64,000 bases of DNA from Rhodospirillaceae bacterium UBA1479 (GTDB lineage: Bacteria; Pseudomonadota; Alphaproteobacteria; Rhodospirillales; Casp-alpha2). The stretch lies in the NCBI GenBank assembly GCA_002325375.1, contig DCRZ01000010.1, forward strand, positions 62,001-126,000, given 5' to 3'. Positions 53,717-63,252 of this stretch are shown piece after piece. The translations under genes were made by a program, and so were the position numbers. Under the pieces are notes generated by a model. The model ran no database searches and was not told the origin of the DNA. It was given only the letters and a program-made list of their open reading frames with translations. Each line of letters begins with the position of its first letter. Within the stretch, counting starts at the first letter, position 1.

Positions 53717-54868
53717 ATGACCCCCTTCGGCGTCTACGTGCATTGGCCGTTCTGCGAATCCAAATGCCCCTATTGCGACTTCAACAGCCACGTTCAGGAC
53801 GCGGTTGACCAGGCGCGTTGGGCCCGGGCCCTGATCGCCGACCTGGCCCATTACGCGGCGGATACCCAAGACCGCACCGTGACCACCGTGTTTTTCGGCG
53901 GCGGCACGCCGTCCCTGATGGCACCGGAAACCGTGGCCGCCGTGATCCAGGGCATCCGGGATCTGTGGCCCTGTGCCGAGGATCTGGAAGTCAGCCTGGA
54001 AGCCAATCCGTCGAGCGCGGAAATCGCGGCCTTTCCCGACCTCAAGGCCGCCGGGGTGACACGGCTGTCGGTCGGCGTGCAATCCTTCGACGACGCGGCG
54101 CTTTCCGCCCTCGGCCGCCGTCACGACGCCCAGGCGGCGCGCCGGGCCCTGGTCGGCGCGCGCGATCATTTTGAAGAGTTCTCGTTTGATCTTATTTACG
54201 CAAGGCCTGAACAAACAAAGGATAAATGGCGGCAGGAACTGCGGGAGGCCCTGACCTTCGCCGGGCCGCACCTGTCGTTCTATCAATTGACCATCGAATC
54301 CGGCACGCCCTTCCACAAGGACGGCGTGAAGGCCGCCGAGGGCGAATTGGGCGCGGCCCTGTTCGACATCACGCAAGAGGTTCTGGGCGAAGCCGGCCTG
54401 CCGGCCTATGAGATTTCCAACCATGCCCGCCCGGGCCACGAATGCCGCCACAACCTGAACATCTGGCGCGGCTGGGATTATGTCGGCGTCGGACCCGGGG
54501 CGCACGGCCGCCTGGCCCTGTCGGGCGACGGCGCGGTCCGGGACTGGGGCACCCATCAGGTCCATAGCCCTGAACGCTGGCTGAGCCTGGTCGAATCCAA
54601 GGGCCACGGTACGGCCAAAAGGCGGCTTCTGGACGACGGCGACCGCGCGGAAGAGCGCGTCATCATGGGCCTGCGCCTGACCGAGGGCATCGACCGTACC
54701 CGTTTTCAGGCCCAGACCGGGCGCGACGTGCTGACCCTGATCAATCCGTCGAAGCTCGCTTATGCGGTCGGTGCCGGTTACGTGGACCTGGACAAAACGC
54801 GCATCGCCGCCACCGCCGAGGGGCGGCTCCGGCTCAACAGCTTGTTGGCTTCGCTGCTGGCGACGTAA
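53717..54868 (+). CDS. hemW: HemW-type radical-SAM protein (heme chaperone; formerly HemN-like)
   Basis: Protein of 383 aa of the coproporphyrinogen-III-oxidase-like family. The radical-SAM cluster motif is CESKCPYCDF, followed by VFFGGGTPSLM and SLEANPSS. Length and absence of the extra HemN N-terminal part favour HemW, which binds and hands on heme, over true HemN. The HemW heme-binding HNxxYW motif reads HNLNIW here (within CRHNLNIWRGWDYVG), with Ile in place of Tyr. The ATG at 53717 is chosen; the in-frame stretch upstream overlaps rdgB. Confidence 0.93.
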   Translation: MTPFGVYVHWPFCESKCPYCDFNSHVQDAVDQARWARALIADLAHYAADTQDRTVTTVFFGGGTPSLMAPETVAAVIQGIRDLWPCAEDLEVSLEANPSSAEIAAFPDLKAAGVTRLSVGVQSFDDAALSALGRRHDAQAARRALVGARDHFEEFSFDLIYARPEQTKDKWRQELREALTFAGPHLSFYQLTIESGTPFHKDGVKAAEGELGAALFDITQEVLGEAGLPAYEISNHARPGHECRHNLNIWRGWDYVGVGPGAHGRLALSGDGAVRDWGTHQVHSPERWLSLVESKGHGTAKRRLLDDGDRAEERVIMGLRLTEGIDRTRFQAQTGRDVLTLINPSKLAYAVGAGYVDLDKTRIAATAEGRLRLNSLLASLLAT

Positions 54869-54885
54869 TCGGGTCTGCCGGTTCG

Positions 54886-56322
54886 CTAATTGGTGATCGC
54901 CTGGAAGGTCGCCGGCGCCTTGTCGATGACCACCGCGCCCCGCTGGCGGACCTGAAGAATGGCAAGGCCCCGTTCCGAGGTGCCGTCGGGCAGGAAGCGG
55001 AAGATGCCGTCGCGCCCGGCGAAGCCGTTGGGATTGGCGATCAATTTGGCCGTAAACCGGTCGGGCCCGGGCAATTGGGCCAGCACGGCGGCGAGCGCCG
55101 CCGCGTCATAGGCGATGGTCGCAAGCCGCGGCGGCGCTTCACCGTAGACGTCCTGATATTCCTTTTCGAACCCGGCGCGCGGGCCCGGCGGCGGGGCGGC
55201 GTACCAGCCGCCGACCAGGGCCGGCTCGGCGCCGATGCCCGGCTCGTCCCATTGTCCGGTACCGAGCATCCGCACCTTGTTGGGGTCTATGTCGTAGAAC
55301 GGCAGCAAGGCCGCGATCGCCTGCAAGCGCTTGCCGCCGTCGGCGACCAGAAGCGCGTCATAGGGCAGATCGCCCATGGTCTGTAAATTCTCCAGGCGCG
55401 CCAGGGCAGCCTTGGAAACTTCGTCCTCCTTGCCCTCCAGCTCTTTCTTCTGATTGAGCAGGGTCTGGCGGCGGAATTCGTAATCGGCCATGTCGCGGAC
55501 CACGGCGGAGAAATCGTCGGCGTCGGGATTGTAGACCTCAAGCCGGGCGATCTCGCCGCCGGCGCGGCCGACGGCGGCCTTGAAGGCATCCAGCACCGTG
55601 CGGCCATAGGCATTGTCCGGCGCCATGGCGGCGAACCGCACGACCCCCCGTTCACGGGCGAAGGAGATCACCCGCGCGACCTGGGCGCGGGGCAGAAAGC
55701 CGAGGGTAAAAACCCCGTCACCGGCGACCGAACGGTCCGAGGAAAAGGCGATCACGGGGACACCGGCCTGGCGCGCGACGGCGGCGGCCCCGCGCACGTT
55801 GGCCGACAGCAACGGGCCCAGGATCAGCCGCGCCCCGTCGCCGATCGCGAGCTGCGCCGCCTCGGCCGCGCCTTCGGGCGTGCCGCGGGTGTCGTGAGTC
55901 AAAAGCTTGAACTTGTCGTCGGCGAAGGAAAACAGCGCCATCTGCGCCGCGTTCAACAACGCCTGGCCGACGCCCGCGTTCTGCCCCGACAGCGGCAACA
56001 GCAGGGCGACCCGGACCGCGCCGTCGTCGGGGGCGGTGATGGTCGTGGTCTGAGCCTGGGCCGGTTCCGCCGGGGCGGCCTGGGTCAGGGGCGGCGGGGC
56101 CGGGCGTGGCACCGGCGTCACCGCATAGGTCGGCGGCGGCGGCGTGCGCGGACCCGAGACGATGGGCCGGGACGGCGCCTCCGACTTGGACTTGCCGCCT
56201 TGAATTAACCCGCCGAATGACGAAGATTGGCACGCGGCCAACAACGGCAGCACCATCACGGCCAGGGCGATCACGGCCACGACCGGGCGCGAAAGGGCGT
56301 TTTGCGAATATGACCTGTTCAT
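54886..56322 (-). CDS. LppC/LpoA-type penicillin-binding-protein activator lipoprotein
   Basis: Protein of 478 aa with a signal peptide and lipobox (LPLLAACQSS, Cys at about residue 31), a Pro-rich linker (50-100) and a periplasmic-binding-protein-like fold (about 100-470, with VALLLPLSGQNAGVGQALLNAA and ILGPLLSANVRG). This is the LppC family; in gammaproteobacteria LpoA stimulates PBP1A, and in alphaproteobacteria the domain often appears without the TPR part, as here. It is divergent from rsmI, and the two starts overlap by 13 bases. Confidence 0.88.
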   Translation of the reverse strand: MNRSYSQNALSRPVVAVIALAVMVLPLLAACQSSSFGGLIQGGKSKSEAPSRPIVSGPRTPPPPTYAVTPVPRPAPPPLTQAAPAEPAQAQTTTITAPDDGAVRVALLLPLSGQNAGVGQALLNAAQMALFSFADDKFKLLTHDTRGTPEGAAEAAQLAIGDGARLILGPLLSANVRGAAAVARQAGVPVIAFSSDRSVAGDGVFTLGFLPRAQVARVISFARERGVVRFAAMAPDNAYGRTVLDAFKAAVGRAGGEIARLEVYNPDADDFSAVVRDMADYEFRRQTLLNQKKELEGKEDEVSKAALARLENLQTMGDLPYDALLVADGGKRLQAIAALLPFYDIDPNKVRMLGTGQWDEPGIGAEPALVGGWYAAPPPGPRAGFEKEYQDVYGEAPPRLATIAYDAAALAAVLAQLPGPDRFTAKLIANPNGFAGRDGIFRFLPDGTSERGLAILQVRQRGAVVIDKAPATFQAITN

Positions 56323-57239
56323 CCGATGATCCGCCGGAAATTGCTGCCAAGGACGTGCGGGCGCCGGACGGCGCCCCGTTGGAGGCCGCACTGTATCTGG
56401 TCTCGACACCCATCGGCAACGCCGGAGACATCAGCACCCGGGCGCACGACGTTCTCGCCCGCGCCGATCTGATCGCCTGCGAGGACACCCGGGTGACCGG
56501 CAAACTGCTGATGATCCTGGGCATCAAGCGCGGCGACAGCGGTCGCCTGCTTGCCTATCACGATCACAACGCGGCCCACCGCCGGCCGCAGATCATGGAA
56601 CGCATCAAAAGCGGCGGCAGCGTGGCGTTGGTATCGGACGCCGGCACGCCCCTGGTCTCCGACCCGGGTTACAAGCTGGTCGCCGCCTGTGTCGAAGAGG
56701 GCGTTGCCGTGACCGCCGTGCCGGGACCGTCGGCGCCGCTGATGGCGTTGACCCTGTCGGGCCTGCCGACGGACCGTTTCTTCTTTCAGGGCTTCCTGCC
56801 CGCCAAGGGGGCGGCCCGGCGCACGGCCCTGGCGGAAATCTCCGCCGTGCCGGCGACCCTTATCTTCATGGAATCGGGGCCGCGCCTGGCTGCGTCCCTG
56901 GCCGACATGGCCCAGGTCCTGGGCCCCCGCCCGGCCGCCGTGGCCCGTGAGCTGACCAAGAAATTCGAAGAAGTTCGACGCGGCACGCTGGACGACCTGG
57001 CCGCCCATTATGCCGAGGCCGGCCCGCCCCGGGGCGAGATCTGCGTCGTCACCGGCCCGCCCGGCGCCGAGGCCCAGGCGACGGCGGCGGACATCGACGC
57101 CTTGCTGACCGAGGCCCTGGCCAAGGGCTCGGTCAAGGACGCCGCGGCCGAGGTCGCGGCGCGCACGGGCCAACCGCGCAAGGCCGTCTATGCCCGGGCG
57201 CTGGAGCTGAAGCGGGCCCCGGCGCACAAACCCGGATGA
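56310..57239 (+). CDS. rsmI: 16S rRNA 2'-O-ribose C1402 methyltransferase RsmI
   Basis: SAM-dependent rRNA methyltransferase of 309 aa. It has the family motifs LYLVSTPIGNAGDIS, CEDTRVTGKLL, VSDAGTPLVSDPGY and VPGPSAPLMAL. The ATG at 56310 overlaps the divergent lppC-type start; a GTG at 56355 (preceded closely by AAGGAC) would start just before the conserved part and is a realistic alternative. The end overlaps yraN by four bases (ATGA). The order lppC / rsmI-yraN-BON is shared with many proteobacteria. Confidence 0.95.
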   Translation: MTCSSDDPPEIAAKDVRAPDGAPLEAALYLVSTPIGNAGDISTRAHDVLARADLIACEDTRVTGKLLMILGIKRGDSGRLLAYHDHNAAHRRPQIMERIKSGGSVALVSDAGTPLVSDPGYKLVAACVEEGVAVTAVPGPSAPLMALTLSGLPTDRFFFQGFLPAKGAARRTALAEISAVPATLIFMESGPRLAASLADMAQVLGPRPAAVARELTKKFEEVRRGTLDDLAAHYAEAGPPRGEICVVTGPPGAEAQATAADIDALLTEALAKGSVKDAAAEVAARTGQPRKAVYARALELKRAPAHKPG

Positions 57240-57622
57240 CCCGGGCCGCGCCCGGCACGGACGGCCGCCGCCGCGCCGAAAGACGGGGCCGCGGGGCGGA
57301 GGCGCTGGCGGCCTTGCTGCTGATCCTAAAGGGCCATCGCATCCTGGCCCGCCGGGCGCGCACGCCCGCGGGCGAGATCGACCTGATCGCGCGACGGGGA
57401 CGGGTCCTGGTGTTCGCCGAGATCAAGGCGCGGGCCAGCCTGGAGACCGGCACCGAGGCCCTGGCCCCCCGCCAGCGGGGCCGCATCCTGCGCGCCGCCG
57501 AGGCCTTCATGCGCACGCGCCCCGACCTGGCCGGCCTGGACTGGCGATTCGATCTGATCGTGGTCGCCGGGGGCTGGCGGCTGAAACACCTGAAGGACGC
57601 CTGGCGGCCCGGCCTGGGCTGA
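57236..57622 (+). CDS. yraN: YraN/UPF0102 family protein
   Basis: Small endonuclease-fold protein of 128 aa. The predicted nuclease motifs are GEIDLIARRGRVLVFAEIKAR (about 46-66, containing the D/E-xK residues), and the N-terminal RRRAERRGRGAEALAALLL helix fits the family. The function is not established. Start overlaps rsmI (ATGA). The C-terminal RFDLIVV strand is also typical. Confidence 0.92.
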   Translation: MTRAAPGTDGRRRAERRGRGAEALAALLLILKGHRILARRARTPAGEIDLIARRGRVLVFAEIKARASLETGTEALAPRQRGRILRAAEAFMRTRPDLAGLDWRFDLIVVAGGWRLKHLKDAWRPGLG

Positions 57623-57748
57623 CCCCAGTGCCATGAAAACCGCATATTCCATCCCTTATCCTGTGTCTTTATCCCCGGAAGCCCGCGCCAGAGAATTTGT
57701 CGCCGGCCCGGACCGGCGCTAGAATGCCCGCCGACCGGGGACCGTCCA

Positions 57749-58444
57749 ATGCAGGAGATATCAAGCACCATGGCCGCACCAATTCGACCGTCCCGCGCGA
57801 CCCCCCAAGCCACCCCTGCCCTGCCCCGCGTGTTTGCCGCGCTGCTGTTGCTGGGCGCCGCGACCGGGTTGACCGGCTGTGTCGGCGCCGCCGTCGGCGC
57901 GGGGGCGACCGTAGGTGTCGCCGCCATGGACGACCGGGGCGTGCAGGGCGTGGCCCGCGACGCCGGCCTGGCCACGCGGGTGCGCGGCAAATGGCTGAAC
58001 TACGACCTGGAAACCGGCGACACGCTCGCCGTCGACGGCAGCGTCAAGGTCTACAACCGCCGCGCCATGTTGACCGGCACGGTCAAGACCGAGGACATCC
58101 GCGCCAAGGCCGTGCGCCTGACCTGGGAGGTCGAGGGCATCGAGGAAGTGATCAACGAACTGGCCGTCGGCGACACGTCGCTGTCTGATTCGGCGATCGA
58201 CAGTTGGATTTCGGCCCAGTTGACGGCCAAATTGACCTTCGACAAGGACGTCCAGGCCATCAACTACATCATCGAGACGGAAAACGCCGTGGTCTACCTG
58301 CTGGGCGCCGCGCAAAGCCGGGCCGAGCTCGACCGCGTGCTGGGCCATGCCCGGGGCATTTCCCGGGTCCGCGACGTGATCAGCCATGTCCGCATCAAGG
58401 CCCCCGAAGCCCCCGCCGCCGATCAACCCAAGAAGGCGTCCTGA
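57749..58444 (+). CDS. BON-domain lipoprotein (DolP/OsmY-like)
   Basis: Protein of 231 aa with a hydrophobic signal and lipobox TGLTGC (Cys at about residue 44), and two BON domains (about 85-145 and 155-220: VKVYNRRAMLTGTVKTED, ENAVVYLLGAAQSRAELD). BON lipoproteins bind phospholipid and support outer-membrane integrity; the E. coli relative DolP (YraP) lies in the same rsmI-lpoA-yraN region. The ATG at 57749 has GGGGA 7 bases before it; ATG at 57770 is an alternative that keeps the signal. Confidence 0.9.
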   Translation: MQEISSTMAAPIRPSRATPQATPALPRVFAALLLLGAATGLTGCVGAAVGAGATVGVAAMDDRGVQGVARDAGLATRVRGKWLNYDLETGDTLAVDGSVKVYNRRAMLTGTVKTEDIRAKAVRLTWEVEGIEEVINELAVGDTSLSDSAIDSWISAQLTAKLTFDKDVQAINYIIETENAVVYLLGAAQSRAELDRVLGHARGISRVRDVISHVRIKAPEAPAADQPKKAS

Positions 58445-58447
58445 GCC

Positions 58448-59296
58448 ATGGCCGGCAATCCCGGCATCCTGGCGGACGACGTGCGGCGCGCGCTCGGCGA
58501 GATCGGCCGCCGGGACGACGCCGACTTTCCCATCGCCGACGCCGCCCTGCATCTGGCGGCGGCGCGTCTGCCGGGTCTCAACCTGGGGCCATATGAACGC
58601 CATTTTGCGCGCCTGGCCAAGGAAGTCGCCGATTACGCCGGCCCCGGCACGCCGACCCTGGCGGACCAATACGAAGCCCTGATCCAGGTCATCGACCGGC
58701 GCTACGGATACGGCGGCAACGAAAGCGTGTTCGAAGACCTGGACGCCGCCAACCTGGCGCGGGTCATCGACACCCGGCGCGGCCTGCCGGTGGCCCTCGG
58801 CATCGTCTACATGGAAGTCTGCAACCGCCTGGGCTGGTCCCTGGTCGGTCTGGATTTTCCGGGCCGCTTCCTGGTCCGCCTGGAGGATGCCGGCGGGCGC
58901 ATGATCCTCGACCTGTTCGAAGGCGGGCGCGAACTGATGCCGCCGGACCTGCGCGGCATGTTGAAGACCATGGCCGGGGCCGATGCCGAACTGCATCCGC
59001 GCTATCTTTCTGAAATGACGGCGCGCCAAGTCGTGCTGCGCCTGGAGGACAATATCCGCGTGCGCCAGATGCAGCGGGGCGAACTGGCCGACGCCGCCGA
59101 CACGATTTCCCTGATGCTGCTGATCGCCCCCGATACCGGGCATCTGTGGCGCGAAGCCGGAATCGTCAACGCGCGGCTCGACCGTGTCGCCCGCGCCGTC
59201 GAGGCGCTGGAAGAATACCTCAAGCGCGCCCCCGGCGAGGAAAACGGCTATGAGGCGTCCTTGCTGTTGCAGGAATTGCGGGCCAAGTTAAATTAA
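58448..59296 (+). CDS. SirB1-family transglutaminase-like/TPR protein
   Basis: Protein of 282 aa of the SirB1 type. The transglutaminase-like core has RRYGYGGNESVFEDLDAANLARVIDTRRGLPVALGIVYMEVCNRLGW-type sequence (about 80-125), and a C-terminal TPR-like helical part follows (about 215-280). The family occurs widely near prfA/kdsA in gammaproteobacteria, and near gshB here; biochemical function is unknown. It starts 3 bases after the BON gene stop. Confidence 0.88.
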   Translation: MAGNPGILADDVRRALGEIGRRDDADFPIADAALHLAAARLPGLNLGPYERHFARLAKEVADYAGPGTPTLADQYEALIQVIDRRYGYGGNESVFEDLDAANLARVIDTRRGLPVALGIVYMEVCNRLGWSLVGLDFPGRFLVRLEDAGGRMILDLFEGGRELMPPDLRGMLKTMAGADAELHPRYLSEMTARQVVLRLEDNIRVRQMQRGELADAADTISLMLLIAPDTGHLWREAGIVNARLDRVARAVEALEEYLKRAPGEENGYEASLLLQELRAKLN

Positions 59297-59351
59297 CCGG
59301 CCGGCCCCTGCTGCACGCTCCCCCAATCGGCCGAAGGATAAGGATTTTCCC

Positions 59352-60290
59352 ATGGCGCTTACCGTGGCCATTCAGATGGACCATGTGTCGTCCATCGACA
59401 TCACCGGCGACAGCACCTTCGTTCTGGCGCTGGAGGCGCAACGCCGCGGCCACAAGCTGCTGCATTATCTGCCGGGGGACCTCGCCTACCACCACGGCCG
59501 GGTGACCGCCTGGGCCGAACCCATGGAGGTGCGGCGCGAGGCCGGCAACCATTTCACCCTGGGCGCGAAATCGCGCATCGATCTGGCCGACACGGACGTC
59601 GTCCTGATGCGCCAGGACCCGCCCTTCGACATGGCCTATATCACGGCGACGCATCTGCTGGAGATGGTTCATCCCAAGACCCTGGTGGTGAACAACCCGG
59701 CCGAGGTGCGCAACGCGCCGGAGAAACTGTTCGTCACCCGCTTCGCCCAATTCATGCCGCCGACCCTGATCGCGACCAACCGCCAAGACATCCTGGCCTT
59801 TCGGGAAGAACACAAGGACATCATCGTCAAGCCGCTGTACGGCAACGGCGGGGCGGGCGTGTTCCACATCACGCCGGGCGACGAGAACCTGAATTCGCTG
59901 CTGGAGATGTTCACCGAGATGTTCCGCGAGCCGGTCATCGTCCAGGCCTACCTGAAGGACGTGCGCCAGGGCGATAAGCGCATCATCCTGATCGACGGCG
60001 AAGTCGCCGGCGCCGTCAACCGGGTCCCGGCGGCGGGAGAAAGCCGGTCCAACATGCATGTCGGCGGCAAGCCGCTGAAGTCCGAACTGACCGAACGCGA
60101 ACGCGACATCTGCGCCGCCTTGGCGCCGGAGCTGAAGGCCCGCGGCCTGATCTTCGTCGGCATCGACGTGATCGGCGGCTACCTGACCGAAATCAACGTG
60201 ACCTCGCCGACGGGGCTGCAGGAAATCAACCGCTTCGACGGCGTCAGCCTGGAAAGCGACATCTGGGACGCCATCGAGGCCCGGCTTTAG
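59352..60290 (+). CDS. gshB: Glutathione synthetase
   Basis: ATP-grasp ligase of 312 aa that joins gamma-glutamylcysteine and glycine. The N-terminal TVAIQMDHVSSIDITGDSTF, the motif PLYGNGGAGVFHI (about 159-171) and the C-terminal NVTSPTGLQEINRFDG (metal-binding Asn) are present. AAGGATAAGGA precedes the ATG. It follows the SirB1-like gene by 55 bases in the same direction. Confidence 0.96.
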   Translation: MALTVAIQMDHVSSIDITGDSTFVLALEAQRRGHKLLHYLPGDLAYHHGRVTAWAEPMEVRREAGNHFTLGAKSRIDLADTDVVLMRQDPPFDMAYITATHLLEMVHPKTLVVNNPAEVRNAPEKLFVTRFAQFMPPTLIATNRQDILAFREEHKDIIVKPLYGNGGAGVFHITPGDENLNSLLEMFTEMFREPVIVQAYLKDVRQGDKRIILIDGEVAGAVNRVPAAGESRSNMHVGGKPLKSELTERERDICAALAPELKARGLIFVGIDVIGGYLTEINVTSPTGLQEINRFDGVSLESDIWDAIEARL

Positions 60291-60322
60291 GCCGCGACAA
60301 GAAACGCAAAGGGAGAAACGCA

Positions 60323-61084
60323 ATGGCGCTTATTGAAGGAATGGTCGAGGTGCCGACCAAGTACGGGCGCATGCCGTCCTTCGCCGCGCGGCCCGACACG
60401 GGCGGGCCGTTTCCGGCGATCATTTTCTACATGGACGCGCCGGGCTTCCGCGAGGAACTCTGCAACATGGCCCGACGCATCGCCAAGGCGGGTTATTACT
60501 GCATCCTGCCGGACATGTATTACCGGCTCGGCACCCTGCGCCTCGACAACACCCGGCGCACGGAAGCCATGACCAATGTGTGGCGGGAAGCGATGAATTC
60601 CCTGACCAATGCCGACGTAACCGACGACACCGCGGGCATTCTCGCCTTCCTCGACGCCCAGGCCGATGTCGCCGCCGGGCCGGTCGGCTGTGTCGGCTAT
60701 TGCATGAGCGGGCGTTACGTCACCACCGTCGCCGGGCGCTTCCCGACGCGCATCAAGGCGTCGGCCAGCATGTACGGGGTCGGCATCGTCACGGACAAGG
60801 AAGACAGCCCGCATCTTCTGTTGGATCAGGTTCAGGGCGAATTGCTGTTCATCTTCGCCGAGACGGACGCCCACGTGCCGCAGGCGACGGTCGAGGCCCT
60901 GAAGAAGGCGATCAAGAAGACCGGCGTGAAGGCGACCGTCCTGCAGCTCAAGGGCACGCAGCACGGCTTCCAGTTCGCCGAACGCCTTGTCTATACACCG
61001 GTACAGGCGGAGGCCGCCTGGGACAAGCTGTTCGCCCTGTGGGACCGCAACCTGAAAAAAACCGCTCCGGCGAAGCGCAAATAG
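60323..61084 (+). CDS. Dienelactone hydrolase family protein
   Basis: Alpha/beta hydrolase of 253 aa. The nucleophile elbow is GYCMSGRYV with Cys at about residue 131, in place of the common GxCxGG; the downstream acid and His fit TDAHVP (about 194) and GTQHGFQF (about 215). Family members cut dienelactone or other lactone and ester substrates. No aromatic-degradation gene is nearby, so substrate is unknown. It is 32 bases after gshB. GGGAGAAA precedes the ATG. Confidence 0.88.
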   Translation: MALIEGMVEVPTKYGRMPSFAARPDTGGPFPAIIFYMDAPGFREELCNMARRIAKAGYYCILPDMYYRLGTLRLDNTRRTEAMTNVWREAMNSLTNADVTDDTAGILAFLDAQADVAAGPVGCVGYCMSGRYVTTVAGRFPTRIKASASMYGVGIVTDKEDSPHLLLDQVQGELLFIFAETDAHVPQATVEALKKAIKKTGVKATVLQLKGTQHGFQFAERLVYTPVQAEAAWDKLFALWDRNLKKTAPAKRK

Positions 61085-61088
61085 CATC

Positions 61089-61604
61089 GTGAAAACACTT
61101 CTTCTGCTGCGCCACGCCAAATCCGACTGGGCCGCGTCCGGGCTCGACGACATCGACCGTCCGCTCGCCCCCCGCGGGCGCGACGCCGCCCCCTGCATGG
61201 GCCGCTTTCTCAAGCACGAGGGCCTGATCCCCGATCTGGTGCTGTGCTCCACCGCACGCCGCGCCCAGGAAACCTGGGACCTGGTCGCGCCCGAACTGGG
61301 CCAAGAGGTTCCCCTGCGCATCAGCAAGGGGCTTTACGCCGTGTCCTCGGCCGCCCTGCTGGCGGCGCTGCGCCGCGTACCCGACGACTGCGACCGCCTG
61401 CTGCTGATCGGCCATAACCCGGAGATCGAGGACCTGGCTCATCGCCTGGCCGGAACCGGCAAGGCCAAGGCCCTGGCAAATCTGGCGGAAAAGTATCCGA
61501 CCGCCGCTCTTGCCGAAATCCGCTTCGCGCGGGACAGCTGGGCCAAAATCAGCGAAGGGTCCGGCGTGCTGCACAGGTTCGTGCGGCCCCGGGATCTGGC
61601 TTAG
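61089..61604 (+). CDS. SixA-like histidine phosphatase
   Basis: Histidine phosphatase of 171 aa. The catalytic RHAKSDW motif (about 8-14) and the second His in LLIGHNPEIEDLA (about 103-115) are intact. Members such as SixA dephosphorylate phosphohistidine on signalling proteins; the target here is unknown. Start is a GTG at 61089, 4 bases after the dienelactone hydrolase stop, so the pair is likely cotranscribed. Confidence 0.9.
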   Translation: MKTLLLLRHAKSDWAASGLDDIDRPLAPRGRDAAPCMGRFLKHEGLIPDLVLCSTARRAQETWDLVAPELGQEVPLRISKGLYAVSSAALLAALRRVPDDCDRLLLIGHNPEIEDLAHRLAGTGKAKALANLAEKYPTAALAEIRFARDSWAKISEGSGVLHRFVRPRDLA

Positions 61605-61701
61605 ACAAAATCGCGCCTCTTTGCCGCGTGGGGGGTTTTCCTCTTTCGCGAAAAGGTATCTTATCTTCCAACCAACAGGGGTTGAGAACAAGGGGCCGAC
61701 G

Positions 61702-63252
61702 ATGGTCGCACGCATCGCCACCGCCGCCTTTCAGGGCATCGACGTTCTGGACGTCGACGTCCAGGTGCAGATGACCGGCGGCCTGCCCGCCTTTTCCGTG
61801 GTCGGCCTGCCGGACAAGGCGGTCGCGGAAAGCCGGGAACGGGTGCGCGCCGCCCTTCACGCCATGGGCCTGGCCCTGCCGCCCAAGCGCATCACCGTCA
61901 ACCTGGCGCCCGCCGACCTGGCCAAGGAAGGCAGCCATTTCGACCTGCCCATCGCATTGTCGCTGCTGACCGCCATGGACGTGCTGCCGGCCGACGATAT
62001 GGTGCGCTATCTGGCCCTGGGCGAACTGGCGCTCGACGGGGCGCTGGCCCCGGTCGCCGGAGTGTTGCCGGCCGCCGTCCATGCCAACGCCCGGGACTTA
62101 GGGTTGATCTGCCCGGCCGCGCAGGGCGGCGAAGCGGCCTGGGCCGGCGGGGCGGACATCCTGGCCGCGCCCAATCTTCTCGCGCTCGTCAACCATTTCA
62201 AAGGCAGCCAGGTGCTGGCCCCGCCGGCTCGGCCCGAGGCCGGGGAAGCCGCACAGTATCCGGACCTGGCCGACATCAAGGGCCAGGAAACGGCCAAGCG
62301 GGGGTTGGAGATCGCGGCCAGCGGCGGCCATAATCTTTTGATGGTCGGCCCGCCGGGGGCCGGGAAATCGATGTTGGCGCAGCGCCTGCCCGGGCTGCTG
62401 CCGCCGCTGGCGCCGGAAGAAATTCTCGAGGTGTCCATGGTCCAGAGCCTGGCCGGCGAGTTGACCGGCGGCGGGCTCTCCAGACAAAGACCGTTCCGCG
62501 ACCCGCACCATTCGGCGTCCCTGCCCGCCCTGATCGGCGGCGGCATGCGGGTTCGGCCCGGCGAGGTCTCGCTCGCCCATCAGGGCGTGCTGTTCCTGGA
62601 CGAATTGCCGGAATTTCAGCGCGCCACCCTGGAAAGTCTGCGCCAGCCGCTGGAAACCGGGCGCGCCGCCGTGGCGCGGGCCAATGCCCATGTCACCTAT
62701 CCGGCGCGGTTTCAATTGATCGCGGCCATGAACCCCTGTCGCTGCGGCTATCTGGGCGACGCGGCGCAGGCCTGCTCAAAAGCCCCAAAATGCGCGGAAG
62801 ATTATCAAGGCCGCATTTCCGGCCCCCTGTTCGACCGCATCGACATTCACTTGGACGTGCCGGCGGTCAGCCCGCTCGACCTCGACCTGCCGCCGCCCGG
62901 CGAGGGCACCGCACAGGTCGCGGCCCGGGTCGCCCAGGCCCGCGCGATTCAGGCCGACCGTTACAAACGGGAAAAGGCCGCGGGGATCCGCACCAACGCC
63001 CAGGCCGACGGCGAACTGCTGGACAAGGTCGCCCGGCCCGACGACGCCGGGCGCAAACTGCTGGTGGACGCGGCGGCGCGCCTGGGCCTCAGCGCCCGGG
63101 GCTACCACCGGGTATTGCGCGTCGCCCGTACCCTGGCCGACATGGACCGGTCCGACGGTGTCGCGCGCCTGCATGTGGCGGAGGCGCTGTCGTTCCGCCG
63201 CCTGGCGCCGGGGCGGGGCGCCGTTAGTGGAGGCGGGACGGCACGGGGGTGA
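61702..63252 (+). CDS. comM: ComM/YifB-type AAA+ ATPase (Mg chelatase-like)
   Basis: Protein of 516 aa. An N-terminal Lon-like domain (1-165: ATAAFQGIDVLDVDVQVQMTGGLPAFSVVGLPDKAV), an AAA+ MgCh_ATPase domain with Walker A GPPGAGKSMLAQRLPG (about 214) and VLFLDELPEFQR (Walker B), and the zinc-type motif NPCRCGYLGDAAQACSK are present. ComM is a branch-migration helicase used in natural transformation, and YifB homologues are widespread outside competent species. Its end overlaps the convergent orphan gene by 29 bases. Confidence 0.95.
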   Translation: MVARIATAAFQGIDVLDVDVQVQMTGGLPAFSVVGLPDKAVAESRERVRAALHAMGLALPPKRITVNLAPADLAKEGSHFDLPIALSLLTAMDVLPADDMVRYLALGELALDGALAPVAGVLPAAVHANARDLGLICPAAQGGEAAWAGGADILAAPNLLALVNHFKGSQVLAPPARPEAGEAAQYPDLADIKGQETAKRGLEIAASGGHNLLMVGPPGAGKSMLAQRLPGLLPPLAPEEILEVSMVQSLAGELTGGGLSRQRPFRDPHHSASLPALIGGGMRVRPGEVSLAHQGVLFLDELPEFQRATLESLRQPLETGRAAVARANAHVTYPARFQLIAAMNPCRCGYLGDAAQACSKAPKCAEDYQGRISGPLFDRIDIHLDVPAVSPLDLDLPPPGEGTAQVAARVAQARAIQADRYKREKAAGIRTNAQADGELLDKVARPDDAGRKLLVDAAARLGLSARGYHRVLRVARTLADMDRSDGVARLHVAEALSFRRLAPGRGAVSGGGTARG

